The notes: generated from the letters alone by a model not told the origin. A stretch of 64,000 nt of DNA from Stomorhina lunata (GCA_933228675.1 OW121741.1:58492651-58556650); one strand, 5' to 3'; positions 49,959 to 62,961 are shown, numbered from the stretch's first letter. Numbers and translations: made by a program.

Positions 49959-51089
49959 TTAAATATATTTTATTCTAAAATAAATTTTCCCATTGTTCAT
50001 AGGGTATAAATGGAACGGAGGAGTTATAAAATCATAAATTGGAATCAAGTACATATCCTTACTTGATAAACTAATTTCGTAGGATTGTAAATGAGAATCG
50101 AAACTTTTAATATTAATTTCATAACATATAACATAAATATCTTCATTTTGTATAATAAAACTTTTAATTTTAAAAAGTTCAACAAACTCTATGTGCATTG
50201 CCAAGTAATAGTTTGTTCGATAGCAAGTTCCTTTAAATATAATTTCATTAGAAACTTTACAATTCTCAAAATTGAACGAAACCTAATATATTATTTACTG
50301 CTAGGTTATCACCAACAATTAAGCCCAGAACGAAATTAACTTTCCGTACCTGACCTCCAATTACAATATCAATTCCATTCTCTAATTTCCTTAATTCCTC
50401 CACTAAGTGGTAAAATGCTTTTTCATTTCCATTACTTTTCAATTCTGAGGACGATATAAATGCTGCTGAAAAAACATACTCCAATTTGGACAATAAGTGC
50501 TGTGGCATTGTGGGAAAATTAATGTAACAACCACAAATGGAAAAAGTTTGACTACCAAGAGGATTGTTAATTTGGAAGTCATCGAAATAAAGAACATATG
50601 GAATGGTTAAATCCGAATTGTATTTTTTTACCTTCAGTTTGGTTGCTTATTAAACTGATTTGATTTGAAATCGTACTCAGTATTTATATCGTAAACAAAT
50701 TTTTGAATGAAAATCCACGGTTGTTGACATGCTTCCGGATAACTTAGAGATAGAGTTTGAAAAATTTTAAAGCACGTATCTAAGCAATCAATAAATGAAT
50801 TAAATTTAAGCAGAATGTTATTAAATACTATATAAAAACTTTTTATATCGGTATCTGTTAAACCCTCCACAATTAAGAAAGGCTGTATAGTTAACTTAGC
50901 TGAGTAGTATTTTTCTGTAATTGCATCAATTTGACGTTTATAATCATTTATAGTTACTAATCGCAAAATAAAACTTTCCTGGGAATCCACTATAGTAACT
51001 TTTTTTCTACGTTTTCCATTTCCGCAGTCGAATCTGGCCGATGATGGTAAAACAGCGTTAAGCAATATGGTGTATATATTCCTCCACAT
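49959..51089 (-). pseudogene. C-terminal part of the transposon gene, internally deleted
   Basis: Reading right to left: NAVLPSSARFDCGN...QESFILRLVTINDYKRQID (51089-50634), then a frame change, then YVLYFDDFQINNPLGS and VLGLIVGDNLAVNNILGF (50640-50266), then after about 70 bases of stops a C-terminal segment FVELFKIKSFIIQNEDIYVI (50204-49959). In the related arthropod proteins I recall, a few hundred residues separate the last two segments, so a deletion is likely. YFDDF and GDNL are candidate catalytic Asp contexts of a DDE enzyme, unproven. Confidence 0.55.
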
Positions 51090-51413
51090 CTGTAAAAAAT
51101 TGTATTTTAAGTTATATATTTAACATGAATTTATGTACAAGTTATCAATAATTCACTTTTCTACACAATAAGAAAATTGTTTATAGTTTTTTATAGAAGA
51201 TTTTTAAGAATAAAAATTTTTTTCAGTACAAATATTTTTATATTATCACAATTTTCTCCTTTGATTGCACGTTACATGGCTAATTTTTTACATGGCTAAT
51301 TGCTATTAAAATCACTAACCCCTCTACAGACGAACAAATAATATTGCCGCAATGTAAAACTATTATTGCTACTGTAAAAAGACTTCATAGCAATAATATT
51401 ATTTCTTATCTCG

Positions 51414-52114
51414 ACGCACATTGTTTTGAAACAAAAAAATGGTAATAAATCTGTATCTTCTAAAGTGTAAGTCTGATTGAATCAGTATGTATGAGAGAAT
51501 TGTTAAGGAGGATCCAAGCTTTCTAAATGCTTTTAAACCATGTAGCTCTTTCAGTTTTTATCGAATATGGTTGGTTTTTTACATTTTGGAATAAGCTTGA
51601 AGAAACGGAAAAAAACATGTTTTACTATAATAACAGTTGTGGGTTTTAAGTTATTTTATTTTAAAAATATAAAAAAAATATTTTTTCTCTTCGACTTTTG
51701 TTAGTTATTATATCATTGTGCATTCGATGTTAAACCCATAATTTTTTAGAAAATACTGACATACCAAAAACAGTTCAGGAAATGAAACAGTGCAAATAGT
51801 TTTTAAATATCTTGAACCGTTTAATGTTGAGAAATTTTTAAAGTCAAATATTTTTCGCTGATCGAAAAAAGGTGGTATAAATTTTTTACTTTTTACGAAG
51901 AAGTTTTTCATTAAAAGTTAATGTTTTATTATATATTTGTAAAGAATGGGATTCTATGATGAATTGTACAGTTTTTCAGAAGTGGAGGACCCAAAATTTA
52001 GAAATCTTGTGTCCTCTTTAACAATTTTCTCATACATACTAATGCAATCAGACTTGCAATTTTGAAGATACAGATTTATTACCACTTTTTATTTGCTTTC
52101 AAACCACTGTGCGA
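51414..52114. repeat. Inverted repeat in the intron of the transposon gene
   Basis: About 115 bp at 51414-51530 recur inverted at 51993-52114 with moderate divergence (shared GGTAATAAATCTGTATCTTC and AGTATGTATGAGA). They enclose some 460 bp of AT-rich sequence. It could be a small foldback element nested in the transposon. Confidence 0.6.
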
Positions 52115-52232
52115 CATAGAGTAATACATTCATACTTTTAAAAATAGTTGCTTTCAATTTTAAGTTCATAAACAATTATAATTTTTTTCTATCAACAAAT
52201 TTTCGAGCTAATTACTTTTTTTTGATAGTTAC

Positions 52233-54149
52233 CTACACTTGTTGCTGATTGTAGTTTTTCAAAGAGTTGTTTGCAATATTCATTGTGGATATTATTTGCA
52301 TAAAAGTTGCGAATTGTTCTCTTAAACTTTTCCCATTTTGCAAGCAAGAGGTATCCTTTCGATGGGTACATAATTTTGAAATCAATATTGATCTAAAAAT
52401 ATATTAATAATTATGTATTCTTGTATCTCTGCGTTATAGCTACTGTACACTTACCAAATCGACTGCTCTTGAGTCCGACAATTTTGGCCATTCTTGAAGA
52501 AACTCATGGCTGTTATATTTTTTTAAGTCTTTTTGACGCAAATGGTATGTTCTTTTCCACTTCTCACATACCGCATCCCAATCCGCACTGTCTCTAATTA
52601 AGGAAGTCTTCAATGCGATGAAAATTGATTCATCAATTTCAACAGGTACTTTCTCAGTGGATTGCAGGTATACAGAACTTAACTTGTTGCTTGTGGTGGG
52701 AAAAGAATCCAAAAGTTTTCTTCTTTTTAAATTCCTGTTTCTATACTTTGCATAAAGTTTTCCAGCTGCATTGTTTTTGGATTCTCTTGGAATATAGTAA
52801 TAATCCTAATAAATTTAAAATATATGTTAGAAACACATTATTCGATATATATTATATTCACGTTATTTTATACGAAAATAAACGTTTTACTAAAATATTA
52901 TTTCATACATTTCTGTATGTATCGTTTAAATTTGTATTGTACATATGTTAGAGCAAGACGACTATTTTTTTTATTCGAAGGGAAAACCCTTAATTATTTT
53001 TTTTCCTTGAGCAATATAAGCTTCGAACAAAAACTCTCAAAATAAAAAACTTAAAATTTCATATAAAAAAGTTGTAAGCACAAAATTTTGGTTCGAAGGG
53101 AATGGAAAAATTCAGCTCTAAAGTCATTGTAATGACAAAGTGATCGTAACACAAATTTTGCATTTCTTATTAATTTGTTTTAATACAACATACGAGGATT
53201 TAAAATGCTATACAGCAAACTTAGCAAAAATAACTCAACTGGTATTTCTCGTTCACTTTGTTTTTACATTATGCTTAAAATTTTGTTAAAAATTGTTTTT
53301 TAAGTACCTTCACCGCATTTTCAGAAGGAAACACAGAGCAAATTTCATCTAAAATACGTTTGAAATCTTGTGTACAAAGTACTATGCCCTTGTCAAAAAC
53401 ATCTTCAACAATAATATTAATTAATTCTTCTCTTTGATCACACGTCAATGCAAGACTTTTATTTGCATTTTGAAGAATAGACTGGCCCTTTAAAGAAACA
53501 CTTAACAATGACTTCAAACCCTATAATAAAACATAGCATAATACATATGTATGTATGTACATCAAATATTTTTACCTTTGACAGAATTGATCCGCTTTTA
53601 GGGCAACTAGATATAGAAGTGGGAGAAGACTCTTCGTTATCATTAAGCCATTCCTGTACTTTAGATGGAAGAGACATCGCCTCATCATCAATTCCAAACT
53701 GTAACAAAATTATTTATATTTAGTTGTATAAGTTGTGTTGGATAAAATCATTAAACTTACCTCTGTCTTCTTCCAAGAAAAATACTTTTCTCTAAATTCT
53801 GCCCTTAATCCTAATGGTGGAACGGCTTCCTTTAAGTCCTCTTTTGTTAGGTACCTCAAAGACTTAAAGGTTACTCCTGCTTCTATTTACATATTAATAA
53901 AAATTAAAAATCAACTTTACTTATTTATTTGATTTATTTACCTTTTAAATGGAGATATATAGATTCCATATCTATTCCTGCTAAGAATTGCCGTAACTTG
54001 GCATCGTCCACAGATGCCGCGTTTTCAATTTCTTCGTTCTCCAACTCCTCATTCTCTAACTCCTCGTTCTCCAGCTCCTCGTTCTCCAACTTCTCGTTCA
54101 CCGTCTCTCCTCCATCAAATTCAATAAAATCAATAAAAACTTCATTCAT
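52233..54149 (-). CDS. Spliced gene of an uncharacterised transposon family, exons 1-6
   Basis: Six exons on the minus strand join in phase with GT...AG borders: 54149-53942, 53882-53761, 53698-53576, 53520-53308, 52805-52455 and 52392-52233. The start is MNEVFIDFIEFDGGE, followed by a Glu/Asn/Leu repeat (ELENE four times), a short SAM-like stretch (LRQFLAGIDMESIYLHLKG), SLPSKVQEWLND, a helical domain GQSILQNANKSL...ELINIIVEDVF...VFPSEN, and YYYIPRESKNNAAGKLYAKY followed by RNRNLKRRK. Many arthropod genomes have unnamed proteins with this order. No stop interrupts these 392 codons. Downstream exons are damaged, so a full protein is unlikely. The function is unknown; a DNA-binding or regulatory role in transposition is plausible. 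Confidence 0.7.
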
Positions 54150-54738
54150 TTTATTTTTTTTTTGTTTAATTTCTTTATAAATTTTTACTTCAAGAATGTT
54201 CTTTCAATTTTTCACTTTCAGAATAATTAATAAACTCAACGCCGATCAATATTTAAAAAGTTACGGCGTTGTTTAGCCGTAACTTTTTAAGTATTAAGTA
54301 AACTTTTTCGAAATGTTTTTTGGGAAATCATGAAGTGTTTTTACAAGATTTATAATGTCTCTCGAATTTATAAATACAGCATTATTTTTTCATCACAATT
54401 GTCACATTTAAACAGTTTTAATAAAACAACACCACAGATAACAATTATTCAAAACTATTAATTTACAATTAAAAAAAAAACAACAATTAGTAGAAACGCA
54501 CTATCGTTAAATGTTTGATGCGGCACAACAACGGTTACCGTAGTGCCTTGGCGTTAAATGCTTTATCTGGCTATGACTTTAGAAATACGTGTCGGTAAAT
54601 GACTAAGAAACATATGTTTTCAGGTTGTAAACGCATGTTTTCAAATTTAAAAACAGCGGTATCAAAAATATATATACCATTTGTTTTTAATTTGACAACG
54701 ACCAGTGACGATTTTACAACGCCATTTTTCTATGAGTG

Positions 54739-55132
54739 TACCGATGAATGAGAAAAGGAAATTGGCGATTGAAAACCTTGAACTCGAACGACTACGATGG
54801 AAGAAGAGATTTGATGAGAAGCACAGCCGACCTACCTCGTATGACGTTGGTGATTTAGTACTTCTTGAGAACGAAGCCCAAGCGACGGGTGAGTCGCGAA
54901 AGCTACTGCCGAAATATCGAGGTCCTTACATTGTGACGCGTGTAATCGGAAAGGACCGATACTTGATCGAGGACGTACCTGGCGTTCAAATGACTAATCG
55001 TAAATTTTGCTCAGTCTTCAGTTCTGAAAAAATGAAAAGATGGTGCGACGGTTCTCCCGAACTTGGTGACGATGATGAAGTCGAGGACGACTTATCGTCA
55101 GGAGTGGCCGAACTGTCAAGATAGAGAAACCC
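54739..55132 (+). pseudogene. Ty3/gypsy integrase C terminus, unit 1
   Basis: Continues the integrase frame after the 5.3-kb insertion: ENLELERLRWKKRFDEKHSR, SYDVGDLVLLENEA, LPKYRGPYIVTRV and MKRWCDGSPELGDD, then an acidic end and TAG at 55130-55132. The GPY/F-type module contacts DNA. The stop lies within the first bases of the LTR. Confidence 0.85.
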
Positions 55133-55343
55133 TATTTGTAATACAACACTGTATGTCATTGACTGAACAGACGACAGATAAAATATAAGATATTTTATTT
55201 GAAACGAACGACATTCGAAAAGACGCACTTGAACGAAAAAGTCATATTCTTTTTAAATAAACAATTCTTTTAAAATCAAAGTATATTTAACGTTTTCTTA
55301 TTTAAAAAAAGGCATCCCGTGAGACATGCTAAAATGCTTTACA
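55114..55343 (+). repeat. Ty3/gypsy LTR, unit 1
   Basis: Begins TGTCAAGATAGAGAAACCC and ends at CA (GCTTTACA), 230 bp. A primer site three bases further supports this end. It is close to the LTR at 26828 and identical in appearance to 62943-63172. Confidence 0.8.
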
Positions 55344-55616
55344 AATTGGCTCCCCAGCGGAAGTAAAATAGTAAATAAAAATAATAACAATAAAAGTCCT
55401 AAAAAATGGTAAAGAATAATGTATCTGATAAATTAAGTATATAACATAAGTTAATATGATCAGGTGAATAATTATAAAGAAACAAGATAAAATTTAACAA
55501 AATGAGTTATAATATTCTGAATTGGAAAAATATAATTTGTTTTTTAAAGCGCACATAAAAGTTTCAAACGAAATGCATTATTAAATTGTGAAAATAAACG
55601 AAGTTCTATAGGCAAA
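55344..55616 (+). other. Primer binding site and leader of the Ty3/gypsy element, unit 1
   Basis: TGGCTCCCCAGCGG at 55347-55360 is a likely primer site; I cannot name the tRNA with confidence. The AT-rich leader stops abruptly at 55616, where the hAT minisatellite begins. No gag follows, so this is an internally deleted element joined to the next unit. Confidence 0.65.
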
Positions 55617-56113
55617 TATGTGAAATTTTCAAAATTAACAATTTTTACGGAAAATTTTCGAATATTACCATTTTTATTGGAAATTTTCAAAATTTACCAT
55701 TTTTATGGTAAATACAAAATATTATTATTATTATGCCAATGCACCTCTTGATTTTTTACTTCTTTCACAAAAAAAAATTATCAATTAATCAATAACTTCT
55801 TTCACAAAAAAATGTTTTTTAATTAGCAGTTAATCAATAACTTAAAGAAGGGAATGTGCAACTGTCATTCATTTACTTAGATTGTTTTTAGAATTTTTAG
55901 TGTTACTCTCTTAATATACATGAAATAAAAAAAACAAACAATGTTTTGATTCTCTTCTCATTTTTCTTTATTCGAATTGAGTTGTAACACCAAACTTGAT
56001 TTTGCAATACTCATTCGTTTCTCTTTCTTTTCTATTTTTCTTTTGCACTGATCTACACCATTTAAGAATTTTACTGTAATTTGAGATTAAGAATGTTTCA
56101 TTGCAGAAGTCTG
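55617..56113. mobile_element. hAT right end only, unit 2
   Basis: Minisatellite remnant and the right terminal repeat. The left half of the hAT element is absent because of the duplication breakpoint. Confidence 0.8.
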
Positions 56114-57266
56114 GTATTTACCTACTAGGAAAACATTTCCGTGCGCAGCAATTACGAGAACTAAGGCAACTAAAGAACTTCAACCGAAAGTTGCACGATG
56201 GTTTCTAAAATTATTAGAGTATGATTGTGAATTGGTACACCGTGAAGGGTCTCGAATGGCTCATGTTGACGCTTTGAGTAGAGCGCCCGATTTGCCGGCT
56301 GTTGTACCCGAATCGGCAAGTTTCATCATGAATATAAAAGTGGCTAGTGACGATTGGATATTAACAATGCAGCTTCAAGACAAAAAACTTTTGAATATCA
56401 TTAGAATCTTGCGTAAGGAAATAGAATCTGAGCAATACCCTCAAATAAAATCGGATTATGTTCTGAAAAATAGCCGTCTATATCGTGAAACCCAACAAGG
56501 ACCGAAACTTGTTATACCCAAAGCTGTTCGTTGGCGGATCGCGATATACTGTCATGATGACATATGCCACTATGGATTAGAGAAATGCCTTGACCGAGTC
56601 CAGCGAAATTTTTGGTTTGATCGTATGCGAAAATATATGAAAGAGTATATAGCAGCTTGTGTAGAGTGTTGTTATAACAAAACTAAGGGTGGAAAGCCTG
56701 AAGGAAGTCTTCATTATGGTGATTTGGAACCGCTACCTTTCTGCCAAATACATGTAGACCATCTGGGTCCTTTCGTTAAAAGCAAGAAGGGTCATACCCA
56801 CATCTTGGCCATATCAGATGCTTTTTCTAAATATGCTGTCATTAAGGCCGTTCGAAATACGAAATCTGTTCCAGTTATAAATTGCTTGAATGAATTGTCC
56901 AGCTATTTTGGTTTACCTAAACGCATTATTTCGGACCGTGGAACCGCCTTCACGTCGAAGATTTTCGAAGAGTATTGCAACGATAGTTGTATTCAACACA
57001 TCAAGAATGCTGTACGTACACCCAGGGCCAATGGACAAGTCGAACGTGTGAACCAAACTATCTTATCAAACCTACATGCTATGATTGAAGATCCAAAAGA
57101 ATGGGACGTATCCTTACACAAACTACAGTGGTCGATCAATTCTCGAAAGAATGCAACAACGGGTTTCAGTCCAAACAAATTAATTTTCGACTATAAACCA
57201 ATTGACGTAATACAAAATCGTATTGTGGCAGCTTTACAAAATGATGAAGATCCAGAAACAACCATA
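56114..57266 (+). pseudogene. Ty3/gypsy RNase H end and integrase, unit 2
   Basis: Matches 48285-49437, including the frame change near 56130-56160 and the intact D,D35E triad (codons at 56757, 56934 and 57042). It is cut at the same site by the second copy of the 5.3-kb transposon. Confidence 0.88.
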
Positions 57267-60200
57267 CACTCATAGAAAAATTGAACACATCCGTGTTTAA
57301 AATTACACCATTCGGGGTCAATAGTGAATTAACACCGTATGTTTACAAATTGAAAACGTATGTTTTCATTAGTGCAACATAAAATGTATACCGTATTTGT
57401 ACCAGTTCAATACCGTACGGTGTTGTATTAAAAACGCTTAGTTTTCAAATTGTATACATACGGTGATAATATGAAAACAATTTGTTTTCAATTTCACTCA
57501 AAATGTTTATACCAAACGGGGTTGAATTGAAAACATATTGTTTTCAATTTTAAAACACATTGTTTTCAATTTAAAACACACCGTTGTAAAATTAAAAACA
57601 ATTCGTTTGCCATTTGAAAACATCACGGTGTCAATTTGAGAACTTTTCGTTTGCAATTTAATACCAAATGGTATCGAATTAAAAACGGTTTTGTTCGATT
57701 AAAATTATCTGTACTCCTTTCATACCCACCCAAATAAGTAAACCATTTATGTTTTTCAATTTATTTAAATACATACATATATAAATATTAAATATATTTT
57801 ATTCTAAAATAAATTTTCCCATTGTTCATAGGGTATAAATGGAACGGAGGAGTTATAAAATCATAAATTGGAATCAAGTACATATCCTTACTTGATAAAC
57901 TAATTTCGTAGGATTGTAAATGAGAATCGAAACTTTTAATATTAATTTCATAACATATAACATAAATATCTTCATTTTGTATAATAAAACTTTTAATTTT
58001 AAAAAGTTCAACAAACTCTATGTGCATTGCCAAGTAATAGTTTGTTCGATAGCAAGTTCCTTTAAATATAATTTCATTAGAAACTTTACAATTCTCAAAA
58101 TTGAACGAAACCTAATATATTATTTACTGCTAGGTTATCACCAACAATTAAGCCCAGAACGAAATTAACTTTCCGTACCTGACCTCCAATTACAATATCA
58201 ATTCCATTCTCTAATTTCCTTAATTCCTCCACTAAGTGGTAAAATGCTTTTTCATTTCCATTACTTTTCAATTCTGAGGACGATATAAATGCTGCTGAAA
58301 AAACATACTCCAATTTGGACAATAAGTGCTGTGGCATTGTGGGAAAATTAATGTAACAACCACAAATGGAAAAAGTTTGACTACCAAGAGGATTGTTAAT
58401 TTGGAAGTCATCGAAATAAAGAACATATGGAATGGTTAAATCCGAATTGTATTTTTTTACCTTCAGTTTGGTTGCTTATTAAACTGATTTGATTTGAAAT
58501 CGTACTCAGTATTTATATCGTAAACAAATTTTTGAATGAAAATCCACGGTTGTTGACATGCTTCCGGATAACTTAGAGATAGAGTTTGAAAAATTTTAAA
58601 GCACGTATCTAAGCAATCAATAAATGAATTAAATTTAAGCAGAATGTTATTAAATACTATATAAAAACTTTTTATATCGGTATCTGTTAAACCCTCCACA
58701 ATTAAGAAAGGCTGTATAGTTAACTTAGCTGAGTAGTATTTTTCTGTAATTGCATCAATTTGACGTTTATAATCATTTATAGTTACTAATCGCAAAATAA
58801 AACTTTCCTGGGAATCCACTATAGTAACTTTTTTTCTACGTTTTCCATTTCCGCAGTCGAATCTGGCCGATGATGGTAAAACAGCGTTAAGCAATATGGT
58901 GTATATATTCCTCCACATCTGTAAAAAATTGTATTTTAAGTTATATATTTAACATGAATTTATGTACAAGTTATCAATAATTCACTTTTCTACACAATAA
59001 GAAAATTGTTTATAGTTTTTTATAGAAGATTTTTAAGAATAAAAATTTTTTTCAGTACAAATATTTTTATATTATCACAATTTTCTCCTTTGATTGCACG
59101 TTACATGGCTAATTTTTTACATGGCTAATTGCTATTAAAATCACTAACCCCTCTACAGACGAACAAATAATATTGCCGCAATGTAAAACTATTATTGCTA
59201 CTGTAAAAAGACTTCATAGCAATAATATTATTTCTTATCTCGACGCACATTGTTTTGAAACAAAAAAATGGTAATAAATCTGTATCTTCTAAAGTGTAAG
59301 TCTGATTGAATCAGTATGTATGAGAGAATTGTTAAGGAGGATCCAAGCTTTCTAAATGCTTTTAAACCATGTAGCTCTTTCAGTTTTTATCGAATATGGT
59401 TGGTTTTTTACATTTTGGAATAAGCTTGAAGAAACGGAAAAAAACATGTTTTACTATAATAACAGTTGTGGGTTTTAAGTTATTTTATTTTAAAAATATA
59501 AAAAAAATATTTTTTCTCTTCGACTTTTGTTAGTTATTATATCATTGTGCATTCGATGTTAAACCCATAATTTTTTAGAAAATACTGACATACCAAAAAC
59601 AGTTCAGGAAATGAAACAGTGCAAATAGTTTTTAAATATCTTGAACCGTTTAATGTTGAGAAATTTTTAAAGTCAAATATTTTTCGCTGATCGAAAAAAG
59701 GTGGTATAAATTTTTTACTTTTTACGAAGAAGTTTTTCATTAAAAGTTAATGTTTTATTATATATTTGTAAAGAATGGGATTCTATGATGAATTGTACAG
59801 TTTTTCAGAAGTGGAGGACCCAAAATTTAGAAATCTTGTGTCCTCTTTAACAATTTTCTCATACATACTAATGCAATCAGACTTGCAATTTTGAAGATAC
59901 AGATTTATTACCACTTTTTATTTGCTTTCAAACCACTGTGCGACATAGAGTAATACATTCATACTTTTAAAAATAGTTGCTTTCAATTTTAAGTTCATAA
60001 ACAATTATAATTTTTTTCTATCAACAAATTTTCGAGCTAATTACTTTTTTTTGATAGTTACCTACACTTGTTGCTGATTGTAGTTTTTCAAAGAGTTGTT
60101 TGCAATATTCATTGTGGATATTATTTGCATAAAAGTTGCGAATTGTTCTCTTAAACTTTTCCCATTTTGCAAGCAAGAGGTATCCTTTCGATGGGTACAT

Positions 60201-62567
60201 AATTTTGAAATCAATATTGATCTAAAAATATATTAATAATTATGTATTCTTGTATCTCTGCGTTATAGCTACTGTACACTTACCAAATCGACTGCTCTTG
60301 AGTCCGACAATTTTGGCCATTCTTGAAGAAACTCATGGCTGTTATATTTTTTTAAGTCTTTTTGACGCAAATGGTATGTTCTTTTCCACTTCTCACATAC
60401 CGCATCCCAATCCGCACTGTCTCTAATTAAGGAAGTCTTCAATGCGATGAAAATTGATTCATCAATTTCAACAGGTACTTTCTCAGTGGATTGCAGGTAT
60501 ACAGAACTTAACTTGTTGCTTGTGGTGGGAAAAGAATCCAAAAGTTTTCTTCTTTTTAAATTCCTGTTTCTATACTTTGCATAAAGTTTTCCAGCTGCAT
60601 TGTTTTTGGATTCTCTTGGAATATAGTAATAATCCTAATAAATTTAAAATATATGTTAGAAACACATTATTCGATATATATTATATTCACGTTATTTTAT
60701 ACGAAAATAAACGTTTTACTAAAATATTATTTCATACATTTCTGTATGTATCGTTTAAATTTGTATTGTACATATGTTAGAGCAAGACGACTATTTTTTT
60801 TATTCGAAGGGAAAACCCTTAATTATTTTTTTTCCTTGAGCAATATAAGCTTCGAACAAAAACTCTCAAAATAAAAAACTTAAAATTTCATATAAAAAAG
60901 TTGTAAGCACAAAATTTTGGTTCGAAGGGAATGGAAAAATTCAGCTCTAAAGTCATTGTAATGACAAAGTGATCGTAACACAAATTTTGCATTTCTTATT
61001 AATTTGTTTTAATACAACATACGAGGATTTAAAATGCTATACAGCAAACTTAGCAAAAATAACTCAACTGGTATTTCTCGTTCACTTTGTTTTTACATTA
61101 TGCTTAAAATTTTGTTAAAAATTGTTTTTTAAGTACCTTCACCGCATTTTCAGAAGGAAACACAGAGCAAATTTCATCTAAAATACGTTTGAAATCTTGT
61201 GTACAAAGTACTATGCCCTTGTCAAAAACATCTTCAACAATAATATTAATTAATTCTTCTCTTTGATCACACGTCAATGCAAGACTTTTATTTGCATTTT
61301 GAAGAATAGACTGGCCCTTTAAAGAAACACTTAACAATGACTTCAAACCCTATAATAAAACATAGCATAATACATATGTATGTATGTACATCAAATATTT
61401 TTACCTTTGACAGAATTGATCCGCTTTTAGGGCAACTAGATATAGAAGTGGGAGAAGACTCTTCGTTATCATTAAGCCATTCCTGTACTTTAGATGGAAG
61501 AGACATCGCCTCATCATCAATTCCAAACTGTAACAAAATTATTTATATTTAGTTGTATAAGTTGTGTTGGATAAAATCATTAAACTTACCTCTGTCTTCT
61601 TCCAAGAAAAATACTTTTCTCTAAATTCTGCCCTTAATCCTAATGGTGGAACGGCTTCCTTTAAGTCCTCTTTTGTTAGGTACCTCAAAGACTTAAAGGT
61701 TACTCCTGCTTCTATTTACATATTAATAAAAATTAAAAATCAACTTTACTTATTTATTTGATTTATTTACCTTTTAAATGGAGATATATAGATTCCATAT
61801 CTATTCCTGCTAAGAATTGCCGTAACTTGGCATCGTCCACAGATGCCGCGTTTTCAATTTCTTCGTTCTCCAACTCCTCATTCTCTAACTCCTCGTTCTC
61901 CAGCTCCTCGTTCTCCAACTTCTCGTTCACCGTCTCTCCTCCATCAAATTCAATAAAATCAATAAAAACTTCATTCATTTTATTTTTTTTTTGTTTAATT
62001 TCTTTATAAATTTTTACTTCAAGAATGTTCTTTCAATTTTTCACTTTCAGAATATATAATAAACTCAACGCCGATCAATATTTAAAAAGTTACGGCGTTG
62101 TTTAGCCGTAACTTTTTAAGTATTAAGTAAACTTTTTCGAAATGTTTTTTGGGAAATCATGAAGTGTTTTTACAAGATTTATAATGTCTCTCGAATTTAT
62201 AAATACAGCATTATTTTTTCATCACAATTGTCACATTTAAACAGTTTTAATAAAACAACACCACAGATAACAATTATTCAAAACTATTAATTTACAATTA
62301 AAAAAAAAACAACAATTAGTAGAAACGCACTATCGTTAAATGTTTGATGCGGCACAACAACGGTTACCGTAGTGCCTTGGCGTTAAATGCTTTATCTGGC
62401 TATGACTTTAGAAATACGTGTCGGTAAATGACTAAGAAACATATGTTTTCAGGTTGTAAACGCATGTTTTCAAATTTAAAAACAGCGGTATCAAAAATAT
62501 ATATACCATTTGTTTTTAATTTGACAACGACCAGTGACGATTTTACAACGCCATTTTTCTATGAGTG
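57267..62567 (-). mobile_element. 5.3-kb transposon, second copy by duplication
   Basis: Copy of 49438-54738 in the second tandem unit, with the same TA flanks. A few substitutions near 62047-62053 distinguish it. It was carried by the tandem event and did not transpose separately. Confidence 0.75.
60062..61978 (-). CDS. Spliced transposon gene, exons 1-6, second copy
   Basis: Exons at 61978-61771, 61711-61590, 61527-61405, 61349-61137, 60634-60284 and 60221-60062, with the same borders and protein as 52233-54149. The damaged downstream part lies at 57788-58918. I saw no coding difference from the first copy. Confidence 0.7.
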
Positions 62568-62961
62568 TACCGATGAATGAGAAAAGGAAATTGGCGATTG
62601 AAAACCTTGAACTCGAACGACTACGATGGAAGAAGAGATTTGATGAGAAGCACAGCCGACCTACCTCGTATGACGTTGGTGATTTAGTACTTCTTGAGAA
62701 CGAAGCCCAAGCGACGGGTGAGTCGCGAAAGCTACTGCCGAAATATCGAGGTCCTTACATTGTGACGCGTGTAATCGGAAAGGACCGATACTTGATCGAG
62801 GACGTACCTGGCGTTCAAATGACTAATCGTAAATTTTGCTCAGTATTCAGTTCTGAAAAAATGAAAAGATGGTGCGACGGTTCTCCCGAACTTGGTGACG
62901 ATGATGAAGTCGAGGACGACTTATCGTCAGGAGTGGCCGAACTGTCAAGATAGAGAAACCC
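62568..62961 (+). pseudogene. Ty3/gypsy integrase C terminus, unit 2
   Basis: As 54739-55132, with a single base change (C to A at 62842, Ser-Val-Phe to Ser-Val-Phe, silent). The stop is at 62959-62961. Confidence 0.85.

Larger units (their letters stand above)
49438..54738 (-). mobile_element. 5.3-kb cut-and-paste transposon with spliced gene, TA target
   Basis: The ends are CACTCATAGAAAAAT and its inverted partner ATTTTTCTATGAGTG. TA flanks both sides (49436-49437 and 54739-54740). Removing the element and one TA restores the integrase frame exactly. Both ends carry subterminal arrays of short motifs (GAAAACA, TTGTTTTCAA, ACCGTATG). CAC termini, TA target and subterminal repeats fit a CACTA/Mirage-type element, but the protein family is uncharacterised, so the superfamily is tentative. 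Confidence 0.75.
26828..55343 (+). mobile_element. Ty3/gypsy-type element, shattered by nested insertions
   Basis: Parts found in order on the + strand are: LTR (26828), gag with SAP domain (27087), gag capsid, zinc knuckles and protease (36244-37130), RT (37801-38297), RT/RNase H (42245-42778, repeated at 45702-46235), RNase H/integrase (48285-49437 and 54739-55132) and LTR (55114-55343). For the LOA, hAT and 5.3-kb insertions, target duplications or exact frame continuity across the insertion show that the pieces belonged to one element. A gap in the RT (about 80-100 residues including the active-site YxDD region) coincides with the 38298-42244 insertion. Confidence 0.85.
47788..55616 (+). 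repeat. 7829-bp tandem unit 1
   Basis: Bases 47788-55616 recur at 55617-63445, with only a few differences noticed (near 54218-54224 and at 55013). Order within the unit: hAT right end, RNase H/integrase, 5.3-kb transposon, integrase C terminus, LTR, primer site and leader. The break ends share TATG. Confidence 0.92.

Noticed and set aside
53942..54149. Glu/Asn/Leu repeat peptide as a chance repeat ORF
   Set aside because: Rejected as an artefact at first, but it joins five further exons in phase with GT-AG borders, so it was kept as exon 1 of the transposon gene.
54705..54738. Start of an integrase C-terminal ORF with MTILQRHFSM
   Set aside because: These first codons come from the end of the 5.3-kb transposon; the real coding sequence resumes after its TA.
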